Shown here piece by piece: positions 1-9,536 of a DNA stretch of 64,000 nucleotides. The notes under the pieces were generated by a model. It was not told where the DNA came from. It did no database searches and saw only the letters and a program-made list of their open reading frames with translations. Origin of the DNA: Bacteroidales bacterium (lineage in GTDB: Bacteria > Bacteroidota > Bacteroidia > Bacteroidales > Muribaculaceae); assembly GCA_019416425.1 (NCBI GenBank), contig DXXK01000041.1, forward strand, positions 15,407 to 79,406. Direction: 5' to 3'. The translations under genes were made by a program, and so were the position numbers. Within the stretch, counting starts at the first letter, position 1, and each line of letters begins with the position of its first letter.

Positions 1-1961
1 TCGTTGGCGATGTTCCAGCCTGCGGAGAAGGAGGGGAGCCAGATCCAGCGGCGGTTGGAGCGGAAACGCGAGGTGCCGTCGTAACGGAGGTTGCCCTCGA
101 TCAGGTAGCGGGAATCGTAGCTGTAGTTGATACGGCCGAAGAAGCCGGCCGTGTCCCACTGGTTGCGGTAGCCGTTCACGCTCGGGGTGACGGGGTCGCC
201 GCTGTAGGAGTTACCGCTGGTCAGGTCGACTACGGGAAGGTCGGGAACCAGGATTCCGTTACGCTGCAGCCCGTAGCCTAACTGCTTCATGTTCTCGGTC
301 TGGAAACCGAGCATCACGTGGAAGTCGTTCTTGTCGGCGATTGTCCAGTTGTAGTTGGAGAAGATGTTTACGTTGAAGAAGTTCTCCTTGTAGTAATCCT
401 CATGCACGTTGCTGTCGCGGGCGTAGATGACGGGATTGCCCTCCACGTCATGGTTGTAGCGCATCTGGGAGTCCCAGTGGCGTGTTGCGGAGAGGACGTT
501 GTAGTTCAGCTCGGCGTGGATGTCCCAGCCGTCCAGAGGGAAGAACACGAGTTCCAGCTGGTGGGTGTTGCGGTCGGTCTGCTTGGTGTCCTTGCCGCCT
601 TCGGCCAGTCCAAGGGCGGGCGTGGGAGCGTCAAAGTAGTAGCCGTTGTCGTCGCGCAGAGGCAGCACGGGCCAGCCCTGACGGCCGATGGTCTGGTAGA
701 GGTTGTCGGTCAGCGTGGCGGGACGGCGGAAGTCCTGGCGGTTCCAGCGCGTGCTGTAGCCCAGGCGGAACCACTTGAAGACGTCGGCGGTGAAGCGGCC
801 GGTCACGTTGTAGCTGTTCATGGAGTTCTTGCCTATGCGGAGCGAGCCGTCATGGTCGCTGTAATTGGCGGAGAAGTAGTAGCTGACCTTCTCTGTGCCT
901 CCGGAAACGGAGAGGTTGTGCTCCTGCGAGAAGTTGCGGTCGCGGAATATCTCGCCGTACCAGTCCACGTTGGCGTTGGCGTTTGCATAACCCTCGGCCC
1001 AGTACTGGGGGTTGTTCGGGTCGGGGATGTTCACGGTCGTGATCTTGCCGTAGTAGTAGTCCTTGATGCGCTGCAGACGGTCGCCGGTGAAGAAGATCGA
1101 GCCGCCGTCGGTGTTGGCCCATCCGTCGTTGAAGTAGGCCACGAAGGGAAGCGACTCCATGGTGTGCGCCATGTTGATGGGGTTGGCCCAGCGGAAGGAG
1201 TTCTGGTAGGAGATGGAAGCCTTGCCCTGCGAGCCCTTCTTGGTGGTGATCATGATCACGCCGAAAGGAGCGCGCGAACCGTAGATCGAAGCGGCTGCGG
1301 CATCCTTCAGGACTGATACGCTTGCCACATCCTGCGGGTTGAGGGCGTTGATGTCGCCTTCCATACCGTCGATCAGTATCAGCGGGGCGCCGCTCGAACC
1401 GTTACCGACGGTTCCGACGCCACGGATGTTGATGGATGGGTTGTCATCGAGAGCACCGGAGGGCACGTTGATGTTCAGACCGGCCACGGCACCCTGCAGG
1501 GCCTTGGCCACGTTGTCAAGAGGACGGTCGTTCAGTATCTCTGTATTCACAGTGCTGACGGCACCGGTCAGGTTGGCACGTTTCTGGGTGCCGAAACCGA
1601 CCACCACCACTTCGTTCAGGACCTCGTCCATGGATGACATGGTGACCTTCATGTCGGGAGCTGCCTTCATCTCCACCGGCTTGCAGCCTACGTATGTGAA
1701 TACGAGCGTGGAGCCGGCGGGCACCTTGAGCTGGAACAGACCGTCGAGGTCGGTCGATGTAGCCAGCTTGACATTACCCTTCACGGTTACCGTCACGCCG
1801 ATCAGCGGACCGTCGGCGTCCTCCACAATACCGCTTGCCGTTACCTGTTGCGCCTGCATCGACATCGATTCCGACGGTTCGGCATAGGCCGCGGCCGGTA
1901 TGAATCCTGCAGAGGCACACAACAGACATGAAGCAACAAGTACTTTTTTGTTGTGCAGCAT
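1..1961 (-). CDS. SusC/RagA-type TonB-linked outer-membrane receptor (C-terminus off the left edge)
   Basis: I translated this frame directly; about 653 codons lie in the window and the frame is still open at base 1, so the C-terminal part of the barrel is missing. The ATG at 1961-1959 starts a signal peptide (MLHNKKVLVASCLLCASAGF). A carboxypeptidase-regulatory-like domain follows (GVTVTVKGNVKLATSTDLDG), then a TonB-box region (EVVVVGFGTQKRANLTGAV) and a plug domain with the SusC signature IYGSRAPFGVIMITTKKG. SusC proteins import glycans or other large substrates across the outer membrane with a SusD lipoprotein. The partner gene is presumably beyond the left edge, so the substrate cannot be inferred. 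It is followed on the right by the convergently ending mutS operon terminator region. Confidence 0.93.
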   Translation of the reverse strand, partial: MLHNKKVLVASCLLCASAGFIPAAAYAEPSESMSMQAQQVTASGIVEDADGPLIGVTVTVKGNVKLATSTDLDGLFQLKVPAGSTLVFTYVGCKPVEMKAAPDMKVTMSSMDEVLNEVVVVGFGTQKRANLTGAVSTVNTEILNDRPLDNVAKALQGAVAGLNINVPSGALDDNPSINIRGVGTVGNGSSGAPLILIDGMEGDINALNPQDVASVSVLKDAAAASIYGSRAPFGVIMITTKKGSQGKASISYQNSFRWANPINMAHTMESLPFVAYFNDGWANTDGGSIFFTGDRLQRIKDYYYGKITTVNIPDPNNPQYWAEGYANANANVDWYGEIFRDRNFSQEHNLSVSGGTEKVSYYFSANYSDHDGSLRIGKNSMNSYNVTGRFTADVFKWFRLGYSTRWNRQDFRRPATLTDNLYQTIGRQGWPVLPLRDDNGYYFDAPTPALGLAEGGKDTKQTDRNTHQLELVFFPLDGWDIHAELNYNVLSATRHWDSQMRYNHDVEGNPVIYARDSNVHEDYYKENFFNVNIFSNYNWTIADKNDFHVMLGFQTENMKQLGYGLQRNGILVPDLPVVDLTSGNSYSGDPVTPSVNGYRNQWDTAGFFGRINYSYDSRYLIEGNLRYDGTSRFRSNRRWIWLPSFSAGWNIAN

Positions 1962-2250
1962 AAGATTTGAGTTTAAGGTTATTAATGTTGTTTTGAGTTA
2001 ATGTTGTGTCAAAATATAAGGTCAACTTGCTCTATCGGTGTGTTTCAGCGCGTCTAAATCAGGTTAACATCTTTTGAGATACGGCTACAAAATTAAACAA
2101 AAATTTACAAATTACCCCCCCCGAAAAGTTAAATAATGTTAAAATATACGTTTTGACAATGTCAATAGGGTGAATATAGGATTTCCATGCATAAAGATGC
2201 ACCCCAAGCCGAGGCTCAGGGTGCATGGTGATGTCGATGTGGATGGAGGT
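1962..2250. other. Intergenic region between SusC-like gene and mutS
   Basis: AT-rich stretch of 289 bases. Going left on the minus strand it holds the receptor's leader and a near-consensus -7 element (TATATTTTG, one base longer than TAnnTTTG) around 2015-2025. A run of C and A bases lies near 2100-2125. Towards 2197-2226 it contains the mutS terminator, listed separately. No gene is supported here. Confidence 0.5.
2197..2226 (-). terminator. Rho-independent-type terminator after mutS
   Basis: An inverted repeat begins ATGCACCC and ends GGGTGCAT, with a stem of about 13 pairs including two G-U pairs. On the minus strand it is followed by CTTTATGC. It lies about 25 bases beyond the mutS stop codon. 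Confidence 0.7.
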
Positions 2251-4881
2251 TCAGATCTGCTTACCGGTCAGCAGGGCCTGCAGGCCGTGGAGGGTCTCAA
2301 GTGCCTGGAGGGGCGTCAGGTTGTCGATGTCGAGGGTCAGCAGGCGGTTGCGGATCTGCGACAGCAAGGGGTCGTCGAGCTGGAAGAAGCTCAGCTGGTA
2401 GCCATCGCGAGCTTTGCCTAAGTTGGATACGTCGGCCTTCGGGGTGTCGGATGATTCCTTGCTTTCCAGTTTCTTGAGCACCTGGTCGGCCCGGCGTACG
2501 ATGGATGGCGGCATGCCGGCCAGACGGGCCACGTGTATGCCGAAGCTGTGCTCCGAACCACCGCGTTCCAGCTTGCGCATGAAGACGACCTTGCCGTTGA
2601 TCTCGCGCACGGAGACATTGTAGTTCACCACGCGCTGGAATGTGTTCTCCATCTCGTTCAGCTCATGGTAATGGGTGGCGAAGAGGGTCTTGGGACGGCA
2701 TTTGCCGTTCTCGTGGATATGCTCCACGATGGCCCAGGCTATGGAGATCCCGTCGTAGGTTGAGGTGCCGCGTCCCAGCTCGTCGAAGAGGATGAGCGAC
2801 CGCTGGGTCATGTTGTTCAGGATGGCGGACGCCTCGTTCATCTCGGTCATGAACGTGGACTCGCCCAGCGAGATGTTGTCGCTGGCGCCCACACGGGTGA
2901 AAACCTTGTCGACCAGACCGATCTTAGCGGCCGACGCAGGGACGAAGCTGCCCATCTGCGCCATCAGTGTGATCAGGGCCGTCTGGCGCAGCAACGCCGA
3001 CTTACCGCTCATGTTGGGACCGGTGATCATCATGACCTGGGTTTTGTCGCAGTCCAGCAGGACGCTGTTGGCGATGTAAGGCTCGCCGGCGGGGAGACGG
3101 CGCTCTATGACCGGGTGGCGCCCGTCGGTGATGGAAAGCGACAGCGAGTCGTCCACCACGGGGCGGATGTACCTGTAGCGTTCGGCCGCGACAGCCAGTG
3201 ACAGCAGGCAATCGGCGTATTCGGCGCCACGGGCCATGCGCTGCATCTCGGGGATGAAACGGATCAAGCCCTGGATCAGCCGGTTGAACAGATCAGCCTC
3301 CAGCTGCTCGATTGCCGTTCCGGCCTCCATGATCTTCTCCTCCAGCTCCTTGAGCTCGGGAGTGATGTACCGTTCGGCTGCGGTGAGGGTCTGCTTGCGG
3401 ATCCATGACTCGGGTACCTTGTCCTTATGGGTGTTGCGCACCTCGATGTAGTAACCGAAGACGTTGTTGTAGCCTATCTTGAGCGAGGAGATTCCGGTGG
3501 CGGCCACCTCGCGGTCGCGTATGTCCTCCAGCATTCGGTGGGCGTTGTCGCGGACGTTGCGGTAATCGTCAAGACGACTGTCCACGCCGTCGGCTATGAC
3601 TTTACCCGCGCCGCCTAACTTGGCCGGGGCGTCCGGATCGATGGTACGGGATATGGCGTCGACGGCAGGGGAGACATCGTCCATTCGGCAGGCGATTTCC
3701 TTAAGTATATCCGATTCCGCCTCCTGGAGCAAGCGCTGAAGGTCGGAGGCGCCCTCCAGTGAATTTCGCAGGGCGACAGTGTCGCGTGGACCGATGCGCT
3801 GCTGGCCCAGTTTGGAGACGAGACGCTCCAGGTCGCCGACACGTTTCAGTATGTCCGTGGCGCGGTCGCGCAGCAGGGTGTCGCGGAAGAAATACTCCAC
3901 CACGTCGAGGCGGCGGTTTATTTCCTTGATATCGGTCACGGGGAAGAGCGTCCAGGTTCGTAGCTGACGCGCGCCCATGGGGGTCTGGGTATGGTCCAGA
4001 ACCTGCAACAGCGACATTCCCTCGGGAGTCAGCGGGCTGACCAGCTCCAGGTTGCGGATGGTGAATCGGTCCAAGGTGACGAACCGATCGTTGCCGATTC
4101 GCCTCAGGGAGGTGATGTGTCCCAGGTTGGTATGTCCGGTGATGTCCAGATACTGCAGGATGCTGCCGGCGGCTATCACCGCATCGGGCATTCCGTCCAC
4201 GCCGAATCCCTTGAGGGTGGCGGTACCGAAATGGCGTTGCAGCCGCTCGGTAGCGGCGTCGATGGTGTAGACCCAGTCATCGAGCTCGTAGACGCTGCAG
4301 CGGTGCGCGAAGCTCTGCTCGCAATCGGAGCGGGTGCCGCGCATGCGAAGCAGTTCCTTGGGCATCAGAGTGGAGAGTAGCTTGTCGACCTGGGTGCGTT
4401 CTCCCTGCTCGCAGACGAATTCGCCGGTGGTGATGTCCAGGAAGGCCACGCCGACCGAGGTCTTGTTGAAATGGACGGCGGCCAGGAAATTGTTCTCACG
4501 GTTGTCCAGCGCCCCCTCGGCCATGTTGACACCTGGGGTGACCAGCTCGATGATTCCGCGTTTCACCAGTTTCTTGGTGAGTTTGGGATCCTCGAGCTGC
4601 TCGCAGATGGCCACACGCTTGCCGGCACGCACCAGTTTGGGGAGATAAGTGTCCAGCGCGTGATGGGGGAATCCGGCCAGTTCCACATACGAGGCAGAGC
4701 CGTTGGCGCGGCGGGTCAGGGTGATGCCTAAGATTTCCGATGCCGTGATGGCATCCTCGGAGAATGTCTCGTAGAAGTCCCCGACGCGGAACAGGAGCAC
4801 TGCGTCGGGATGCTTCTTCTTCATCTCGTAATACTGCTTCATCAGCGGTGTCTCCACCGGTTTTTTAACTCGTTCAGCCAT
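2251..4881 (-). CDS. mutS: DNA mismatch repair protein MutS
   Basis: At 876 residues this matches the usual MutS length. MutS recognises mismatches and small loops and signals repair as an ATP-driven dimer. The N-terminus has the mismatch-wedge F-x-E motif (F36-Y37-E38 in GDFYETF). The C-terminal ABC-type ATPase has Walker A TGPNMSGKSALLRQTAL near residue 617 and Walker B LILFDELGRGTSTYDG near 697. The Ser-for-Gly and Ala-for-Ser changes in Walker A are usual in Bacteroidota. It starts 7 bases after the mgtE stop codon on the same strand, so the two are probably co-transcribed. Confidence 0.98.
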   Translation of the reverse strand: MAERVKKPVETPLMKQYYEMKKKHPDAVLLFRVGDFYETFSEDAITASEILGITLTRRANGSASYVELAGFPHHALDTYLPKLVRAGKRVAICEQLEDPKLTKKLVKRGIIELVTPGVNMAEGALDNRENNFLAAVHFNKTSVGVAFLDITTGEFVCEQGERTQVDKLLSTLMPKELLRMRGTRSDCEQSFAHRCSVYELDDWVYTIDAATERLQRHFGTATLKGFGVDGMPDAVIAAGSILQYLDITGHTNLGHITSLRRIGNDRFVTLDRFTIRNLELVSPLTPEGMSLLQVLDHTQTPMGARQLRTWTLFPVTDIKEINRRLDVVEYFFRDTLLRDRATDILKRVGDLERLVSKLGQQRIGPRDTVALRNSLEGASDLQRLLQEAESDILKEIACRMDDVSPAVDAISRTIDPDAPAKLGGAGKVIADGVDSRLDDYRNVRDNAHRMLEDIRDREVAATGISSLKIGYNNVFGYYIEVRNTHKDKVPESWIRKQTLTAAERYITPELKELEEKIMEAGTAIEQLEADLFNRLIQGLIRFIPEMQRMARGAEYADCLLSLAVAAERYRYIRPVVDDSLSLSITDGRHPVIERRLPAGEPYIANSVLLDCDKTQVMMITGPNMSGKSALLRQTALITLMAQMGSFVPASAAKIGLVDKVFTRVGASDNISLGESTFMTEMNEASAILNNMTQRSLILFDELGRGTSTYDGISIAWAIVEHIHENGKCRPKTLFATHYHELNEMENTFQRVVNYNVSVREINGKVVFMRKLERGGSEHSFGIHVARLAGMPPSIVRRADQVLKKLESKESSDTPKADVSNLGKARDGYQLSFFQLDDPLLSQIRNRLLTLDIDNLTPLQALETLHGLQALLTGKQI

Positions 4882-4888
4882 ATCGGTA

Positions 4889-6253
4889 TCAATGAGGGAG
4901 TACAGTGAGTGTCCAGACGGCCATTCCCACGTAGATCAGCAGGCCGACCACATCGTTGGTGATCTGTATGAAAGGTCCTGTCGCCAGGGCCGGGTTTATC
5001 TTAAGTTTCTCGAGGGTCAGAGGCACCAGTGCGCCGAACACGGTTGAGAAGACCACGATGCAGAACAGAGACAGGGCCACGGCGCATGTCAGTGCCCAGT
5101 TGCCCGGCTCGGTGCAGAGGGTGTACAGGAACACGGCCAGGGAAATGACCACGGCGTTGAGCAGGGATATCTTCAGCTCCTTCCACAGCTGGTTCCAGAA
5201 CTCCTTCAGGTCGAGGCTACCGTTGGCCAGACCCTGGACCACGATTGCCGAGGCCTGGACACCGACGTTACCTCCGGTACCGCCGATCAGAGGGATGAAG
5301 TAAGCCAAAGCGGTGACGGCGGCAAGCTGCGCCTCGAATCCGCTCAGAATCAGAGAGCTGAGCAGGCCGCCTGCGATTCCGATCAGGAGCCATGGGAGTC
5401 GCGCCTTGGTCTGCGCCAGAATGGTGTCGTCGGCGTCCACGTCGGACGATATACCCGAAGCCAGCTGGTAGTCACGTTCCTGCAGTTCGCGGACCTGGTC
5501 CATCACGTCGTCGACGGTGATCTGGCCCATCAGACGCCCCAGGCTGTCCACCACAGGCATGGCCACAAGGTCGTACTTCTCGAAGTCGATGGCCACCTCC
5601 TCGATGGGCATGTCAACCTTGACCGACACCGGATTCTCCTCCATGACATGCTTGATCTTGGACACGGAGGGATGGGTGATCATCTTCTTGAGCGGGAGGA
5701 TACCCTTGAGGCGGTTGTCGTCGTCGACCACGTAGACGTAGTATATATCGTCCATGTCCTCGGCCTGGTGGCGCATCTCCTTGAGGCAGTCCGGCATGGA
5801 TAGGTTCTCGTTGACGGAGATGAGCTCGGTGCCCATCAGACCGCCGGCGGTGTCCTCGTCGTACTGCAGCAGGTCCACGATGTCGCCGGCCTGCTCCATG
5901 TCGCCGATGTTCTGGATCACCTCGTCACGGTCCTCCTCGTCGAGTTCCTGGATCAGGTCGACGGCGTCGTCGGTGTCCAGCAGGTCGATGTAATGACCGA
6001 TCTGCTCGGGATCCATGCCTTCCAGGAGTTTCTTACGGTCCTCCTCGTCCAGCTCCATGAGGACGTCGGCCTTCTGCTCGCGGTCGGGGATGAGCTCGAA
6101 GACCCATTCGGCATGGTGCAGGTCCAGATGCTGCAGCAGTTCGGCTATATCGGCGGTGTGCATGCCCTCCAGTTCGGCAAGCACCGCCTCGCGGTTCTGC
6201 TCATCGGCAAGCTGTTCGATTTTCTCTATGTCTTCCTGTTCGAATTCTTTCAT
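4889..6253 (-). CDS. mgtE: Magnesium transporter MgtE
   Basis: A 454-residue inner-membrane Mg2+ channel/transporter. The order of parts is typical: an acidic helical MgtE N domain with repeated LL(E)GMDPEQIGHYIDLLD-like units (1 to about 130), a CBS pair (about 135-255, with GLMGTELISV and a second repeat), then five predicted membrane helices (about 285-454) with the conserved PLIGGTGGNVGVQASAIVVQ segment. In this family the cytosolic N and CBS domains gate the pore by sensing Mg2+. It precedes mutS by 7 bases and follows the nucleoside kinase gene by 37 bases. Confidence 0.97.
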   Translation of the reverse strand: MKEFEQEDIEKIEQLADEQNREAVLAELEGMHTADIAELLQHLDLHHAEWVFELIPDREQKADVLMELDEEDRKKLLEGMDPEQIGHYIDLLDTDDAVDLIQELDEEDRDEVIQNIGDMEQAGDIVDLLQYDEDTAGGLMGTELISVNENLSMPDCLKEMRHQAEDMDDIYYVYVVDDDNRLKGILPLKKMITHPSVSKIKHVMEENPVSVKVDMPIEEVAIDFEKYDLVAMPVVDSLGRLMGQITVDDVMDQVRELQERDYQLASGISSDVDADDTILAQTKARLPWLLIGIAGGLLSSLILSGFEAQLAAVTALAYFIPLIGGTGGNVGVQASAIVVQGLANGSLDLKEFWNQLWKELKISLLNAVVISLAVFLYTLCTEPGNWALTCAVALSLFCIVVFSTVFGALVPLTLEKLKINPALATGPFIQITNDVVGLLIYVGMAVWTLTVLPH

Positions 6254-6290
6254 CGGTAGGTGTCAGGAGAGGGGGTTGACAGTTGGTGGA

Positions 6291-7793
6291 TCAATAATGG
6301 AAGGAGGAGCCTCCCAGGAACTCACGCAGCAGTGAGTTGCGTGGCACCTGGTCGTCGGGTATGGAGAGGAAATAGTTCAGGAAGTCGGCCAGGCGGCGCG
6401 CCTCGCGGAAGTGGAGGTCATTCTGAGGAATTCCTGTGAGCAGGGGCAGGAGGTAGTCCTTCATCACTCCCAGCTCGAATATGAGCGACGAGTTGAACAC
6501 TGCGTCGGCATTCTCCTGGAAGGGGAAAATCCACTTTTCCTCGCCACGGCGGACGGAAGGCCAGCGATCCAGGGTCTGGGCGGGCGACGTGCCGCGGTAC
6601 TTGGAGTCGCGCACCATGCGGCGCAGCAGACGGTTGTCGGCGGTGGATATCCAGTTGTGGTTGTCGAGGCGCATGGAGGTCAGGGCCGAGACGTAGACCT
6701 TGTAGATCTTTTCCTGCGGGATGCTCTTGGTGAGTTCGGGGTTGAGTCCGTGTATGCCCTCGATCAGCAGCACATCGTCCTTGTCGAGCTTCAGGGGACG
6801 GTCTTTGGGGATACGTCGGCCCAGCTCGAAGCTGTATGTGGGGAGGTTGATCTGCTCGCCTCGGAGCAGGGCGTTGATGTCGGCGTTGAACAGGTTCAGG
6901 TCCAGGGCGTAGAGGCTCTCGTAGTCGTAGTCGCCGGTCTCGTCGCGCGGGGTGCGGTCGCGGTCCACGAAGTAGTCGTCGAGCGATATCATCTTGGGGT
7001 GCATCATGTTGGTCATGAGCTGTACGGCCAGACGCTTGCAGCTGGTGGTCTTGCCCGACGAGGAAGGGCCGGCCAGGAGGATTACGGAGGTTCCCTCCTT
7101 GCGACGGCGGCGCATTATGTCGTCGGAGATGCGTCCCAGCAGCTTGGTGTGCATTGTCTCGGCCACGTTGATCATCATGGCGATGTCGCCCTTCTGCACC
7201 ACGCGGTTCATCTCGGCGGCGTCGCTGATGCCGATCACCTCGTTGAACTCCAGGCTCTGCTGGAAGGCGCGGTACATCTTGGCCTGCCGGATGGGGAGGA
7301 CCGGAACGGAGGGGTTATGCGCGTCGGGCCCCAGCAGGAGCATTCCCTCCTTATAGAGACGCAGGTCGAACACCCGGAGCTGGCCGGTACGTTCCACCAG
7401 CTTGCCGATGTAGGAGTCGTGTATGCCGTCCAGGGTATAGAAGCGTTCCTCCTCTCCAGGGGCGGTAGTGAGGAGGTCCACCTTGTCAGTCAGTCCCTGG
7501 CTCCGGAACATCTCGATGGCTTCGGCACGGCTGCATGCACCCTCCTGAAACGGGAGGTCCTGATCGACGAGCCTGCGCATGGTGGCCTTGATACGGCCCA
7601 CCAGCGCGCGGTCCATCTGAATCACCTTGCCGTACCTGGTCGAAGCGTCCGGTTCCAGCAGACGGCAGTATTGGCCATGCGAGATGGAGTGCTCGATGCG
7701 GAGCACCAGGCCAGGCGCCTCGATCACCACCGCCCGGTACAGCAGCATGCACAGCGACCGTGTGTAGCTGTATTTCTCTATTTTCTGTTCCAT
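6291..7793 (-). CDS. Uridine-kinase-like nucleoside kinase with N-terminal TGS/ThrRS-like region
   Basis: A 500-residue protein from the ATG at 7793. The C-terminal half is a P-loop uridine kinase/phosphoribulokinase domain with Walker A GPSSSGKT at residues 242-249, the substrate loop SLDDYFVDR and LLIEGIHGLNPEL. The N-terminal half (about 1-220) resembles the second domain of threonyl-tRNA synthetase, with motifs such as HSISHGQYCR and RFYTLDGIHDSYIG. This architecture is widespread in Bacteroidota and is usually annotated only as nucleoside kinase. An upstream start at 7850 is possible in frame, but that extension covers a TAAATTTG promoter element, so I prefer 7793. With that promoter the mRNA would be almost leaderless. 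Confidence 0.9.
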   Translation of the reverse strand: MEQKIEKYSYTRSLCMLLYRAVVIEAPGLVLRIEHSISHGQYCRLLEPDASTRYGKVIQMDRALVGRIKATMRRLVDQDLPFQEGACSRAEAIEMFRSQGLTDKVDLLTTAPGEEERFYTLDGIHDSYIGKLVERTGQLRVFDLRLYKEGMLLLGPDAHNPSVPVLPIRQAKMYRAFQQSLEFNEVIGISDAAEMNRVVQKGDIAMMINVAETMHTKLLGRISDDIMRRRRKEGTSVILLAGPSSSGKTTSCKRLAVQLMTNMMHPKMISLDDYFVDRDRTPRDETGDYDYESLYALDLNLFNADINALLRGEQINLPTYSFELGRRIPKDRPLKLDKDDVLLIEGIHGLNPELTKSIPQEKIYKVYVSALTSMRLDNHNWISTADNRLLRRMVRDSKYRGTSPAQTLDRWPSVRRGEEKWIFPFQENADAVFNSSLIFELGVMKDYLLPLLTGIPQNDLHFREARRLADFLNYFLSIPDDQVPRNSLLREFLGGSSFHY

Positions 7794-7798
7794 AACTG

Positions 7799-7806
7799 CA
7801 AATTTA
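7799..7806 (-). promoter_or_regulatory. Promoter -7 element for the nucleoside kinase gene
   Basis: TAAATTTG on the minus strand matches the Bacteroidota -7 consensus TAnnTTTG. Five bases separate it from the ATG at 7793, so transcription should start at or next to the start codon. No clear -33 TTTG is seen. Confidence 0.6.
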
Positions 7807-7815
7807 CGAATTTTT

Positions 7816-7846
7816 TTTGCCTTTTTCCCATAAATTGCTATTTTTG
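7816..7846 (+). promoter_or_regulatory. Bacteroidota-type promoter for the DUF4254 gene
   Basis: TTTG at 7816-7819, 19 bases, then TATTTTTG at 7839-7846 fits the TTTG/TAnnTTTG consensus closely. The expected start near 7852 gives a leader of about 24 bases before the ATG at 7876. The -33 box lies ten bases from the divergent -7 box at 7799-7806. Confidence 0.75.
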
Positions 7847-7875
7847 CCAATAAAAATCACAAAATAGGAATTGCC

Positions 7876-8481
7876 ATGTCAATAAACACAGCAGTTGAAG
7901 TGTTCGACCGGAGTGTGGCCGACTATCATAAGACCGACAATGTGGACGCGCCCTGCGTGAATCCGTATCCGGAAGGGAGTTTCGAGCATATACTTTACGC
8001 TAAGAACTGGGTTGACGCCGTCCAGTGGCATCTGGAGGATATAATCCGCGATCCGGAGATCGATCCGGTGGCGGCGTTGGCGCTGAAGCGCCGTATAGAC
8101 CGCAGCAACCAGGTGCGCACGGATATGGTGGAGGACATCGACTCGTGGTACCGCGACCTGTACAAGGATGTCAAGGTGTCCCCGGACGCGACGATCAACA
8201 CGGAGTCGCCGGCGTGGGCGCTGGACCGTCTGTCAATCCTGGCGCTGAAGATATGGCACATGCGCGAGCAGTCCGAGCGGACCGACGCGTCGGCCCAGCA
8301 TGTGGCCAAGTGCAGCGCCAGGCTGGACGTGCTGCTGGAGCAGCAGCAGGACCTGAGCACGGCCATCCGGCAGCTGCTGGACGACATCGCCGCCGGACGC
8401 AAGTACATGAAGGTGTACCGTCAGATGAAGATGTACAACGACCCGGCAACGAATCCGGTGCTGTATGCCAAGAAGTCATAA
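7876..8481 (+). CDS. DUF4254 family protein
   Basis: A 201-residue soluble, helix-rich protein with no signal peptide or membrane segment. It begins MSINTAVEVFDRSVADYH, contains a charged SWYRDLYKDVKVSPDATINTESPAWALDRLS region, and ends in a coiled-coil-like stretch (LDVLLEQQQDLSTAIRQLLDD). I recognise it as DUF4254, a Bacteroidales family commonly found beside GT9 glycosyltransferases. Its biochemical function is not established. The next gene overlaps it by 17 bases, so the two are tightly coupled and probably act in the same cell-envelope glycan pathway (inference). Confidence 0.85.
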   Translation: MSINTAVEVFDRSVADYHKTDNVDAPCVNPYPEGSFEHILYAKNWVDAVQWHLEDIIRDPEIDPVAALALKRRIDRSNQVRTDMVEDIDSWYRDLYKDVKVSPDATINTESPAWALDRLSILALKIWHMREQSERTDASAQHVAKCSARLDVLLEQQQDLSTAIRQLLDDIAAGRKYMKVYRQMKMYNDPATNPVLYAKKS

Positions 8482-9505
8482 GAATGTACTGATAGCCCGC
8501 TTCAGCGCGCTGGGCGACATCGCGATGACCATTCCGGTGGTCTACAACGCGTGTGCCGCCAACCCTGACATGCATTTCTATTTCCTGACGCGTCGACATC
8601 CGGCGGCGCTGTTCATCAATCCACCGGCCAACCTGACGCCCGTGGCCATCGATACCGACGACTACAAGGGTGTGGCGGGTATGTTCCGTCTGGCGGGGGA
8701 GCTGCGGCGCAAGTATCACATTGACCTGTTCCTGGACCTGCACGACGTGTTGCGGACGCGGATCTTAGGGCTGCCGTTGTGGCTGCGCGGGGTTAAGGTG
8801 CGGCGCATCCGCAAAGGGCGCGGTGAGAAACGCGCGTTGACGCGGCATAAGAACAAGGTGCTGGTGCAGCTGACGCCAACGATCCAGCGCTACCGCAACG
8901 TGTTCGACCGGGCGATGATACCGAACACGGAGGATTTCCGGTCGCTGTTCCAGGACGGCAAGGGACCTGTCGAGGCGTTCGCCGCAGTGTCCGGTCCTAA
9001 AGAAGCCGGGGAGAAGTGGCTGGCGGTCGCGCCCTTCGCGCGTCATGCCGGCAAGATCTATCCGCCGGGGCAGATGCGCAAGGTGGTGGACCATTACGCC
9101 GCCCGTCCGGAATGGAAGGTGTTCATCCTGGGTTTCGGTCCGGAGGAGACGGCGGAGATCGACCGGCTGGCCGACGGGCGTCCGAATGTGGTGAACATGG
9201 CTCGTGCCCGGCTGGGCATCGGCGCGGAGCTGTCGCTGCTGAGCCATTGCGACGTGATGCTCTCCATGGACTCGGCCAACATGCACATGGCGTCGCTGGT
9301 GGGGCTGCGTGCGGTGACCGTATGGGGCGCCACACATCCCTACACCGGCTTCATGGGCTGGAACCAGCGGCTGCAGGATGTGGCGCAGATTGAGCTGGGG
9401 TGCCGTCCCTGCTCCGTATTCGGCAACAAACCGTGCATGCGCGGCGACTACCAGTGTCTGCACGGGCTGCCGCCGTCGCTTATTATCTCTAAAATCGGAG
9501 AGTAG
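8465..9505 (+). CDS. Glycosyltransferase family 9 (heptosyltransferase-like)
   Basis: A 346-residue protein of the ADP-heptose:LPS heptosyltransferase (GT9) fold. The N-terminal Rossmann half begins NVLIARFSALGDIAMTIPVV, the typical GT9 start with the glycine-aspartate pair. The C-terminal half has the donor-binding signature SMDSANMHMASLVGLRAVTVWG followed by TGFMGW. These enzymes act on the cytoplasmic face of the inner membrane to build LPS core or related glycans. The sugar and acceptor cannot be told from sequence. The start overlaps the end of the DUF4254 gene and no good later start is seen. Confidence 0.92.
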   Translation: MPRSHKNVLIARFSALGDIAMTIPVVYNACAANPDMHFYFLTRRHPAALFINPPANLTPVAIDTDDYKGVAGMFRLAGELRRKYHIDLFLDLHDVLRTRILGLPLWLRGVKVRRIRKGRGEKRALTRHKNKVLVQLTPTIQRYRNVFDRAMIPNTEDFRSLFQDGKGPVEAFAAVSGPKEAGEKWLAVAPFARHAGKIYPPGQMRKVVDHYAARPEWKVFILGFGPEETAEIDRLADGRPNVVNMARARLGIGAELSLLSHCDVMLSMDSANMHMASLVGLRAVTVWGATHPYTGFMGWNQRLQDVAQIELGCRPCSVFGNKPCMRGDYQCLHGLPPSLIISKIGE

Positions 9506-9536
9506 TATTTGCCCCTGCAACAGGGAGCGTTTGATT

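Noticed and set aside
3005..3040. Unusual Walker A in MutS (Ser and Ala in place of Gly and Thr/Ser)
   Set aside because: This variant is, to my knowledge, normal in Bacteroidota MutS; not a sign of inactivation.
6411..7853. A 480-codon open frame antisense to the nucleoside kinase
   Set aside because: Overlaps a full kinase with intact P-loop; the translation shows no recognisable fold.
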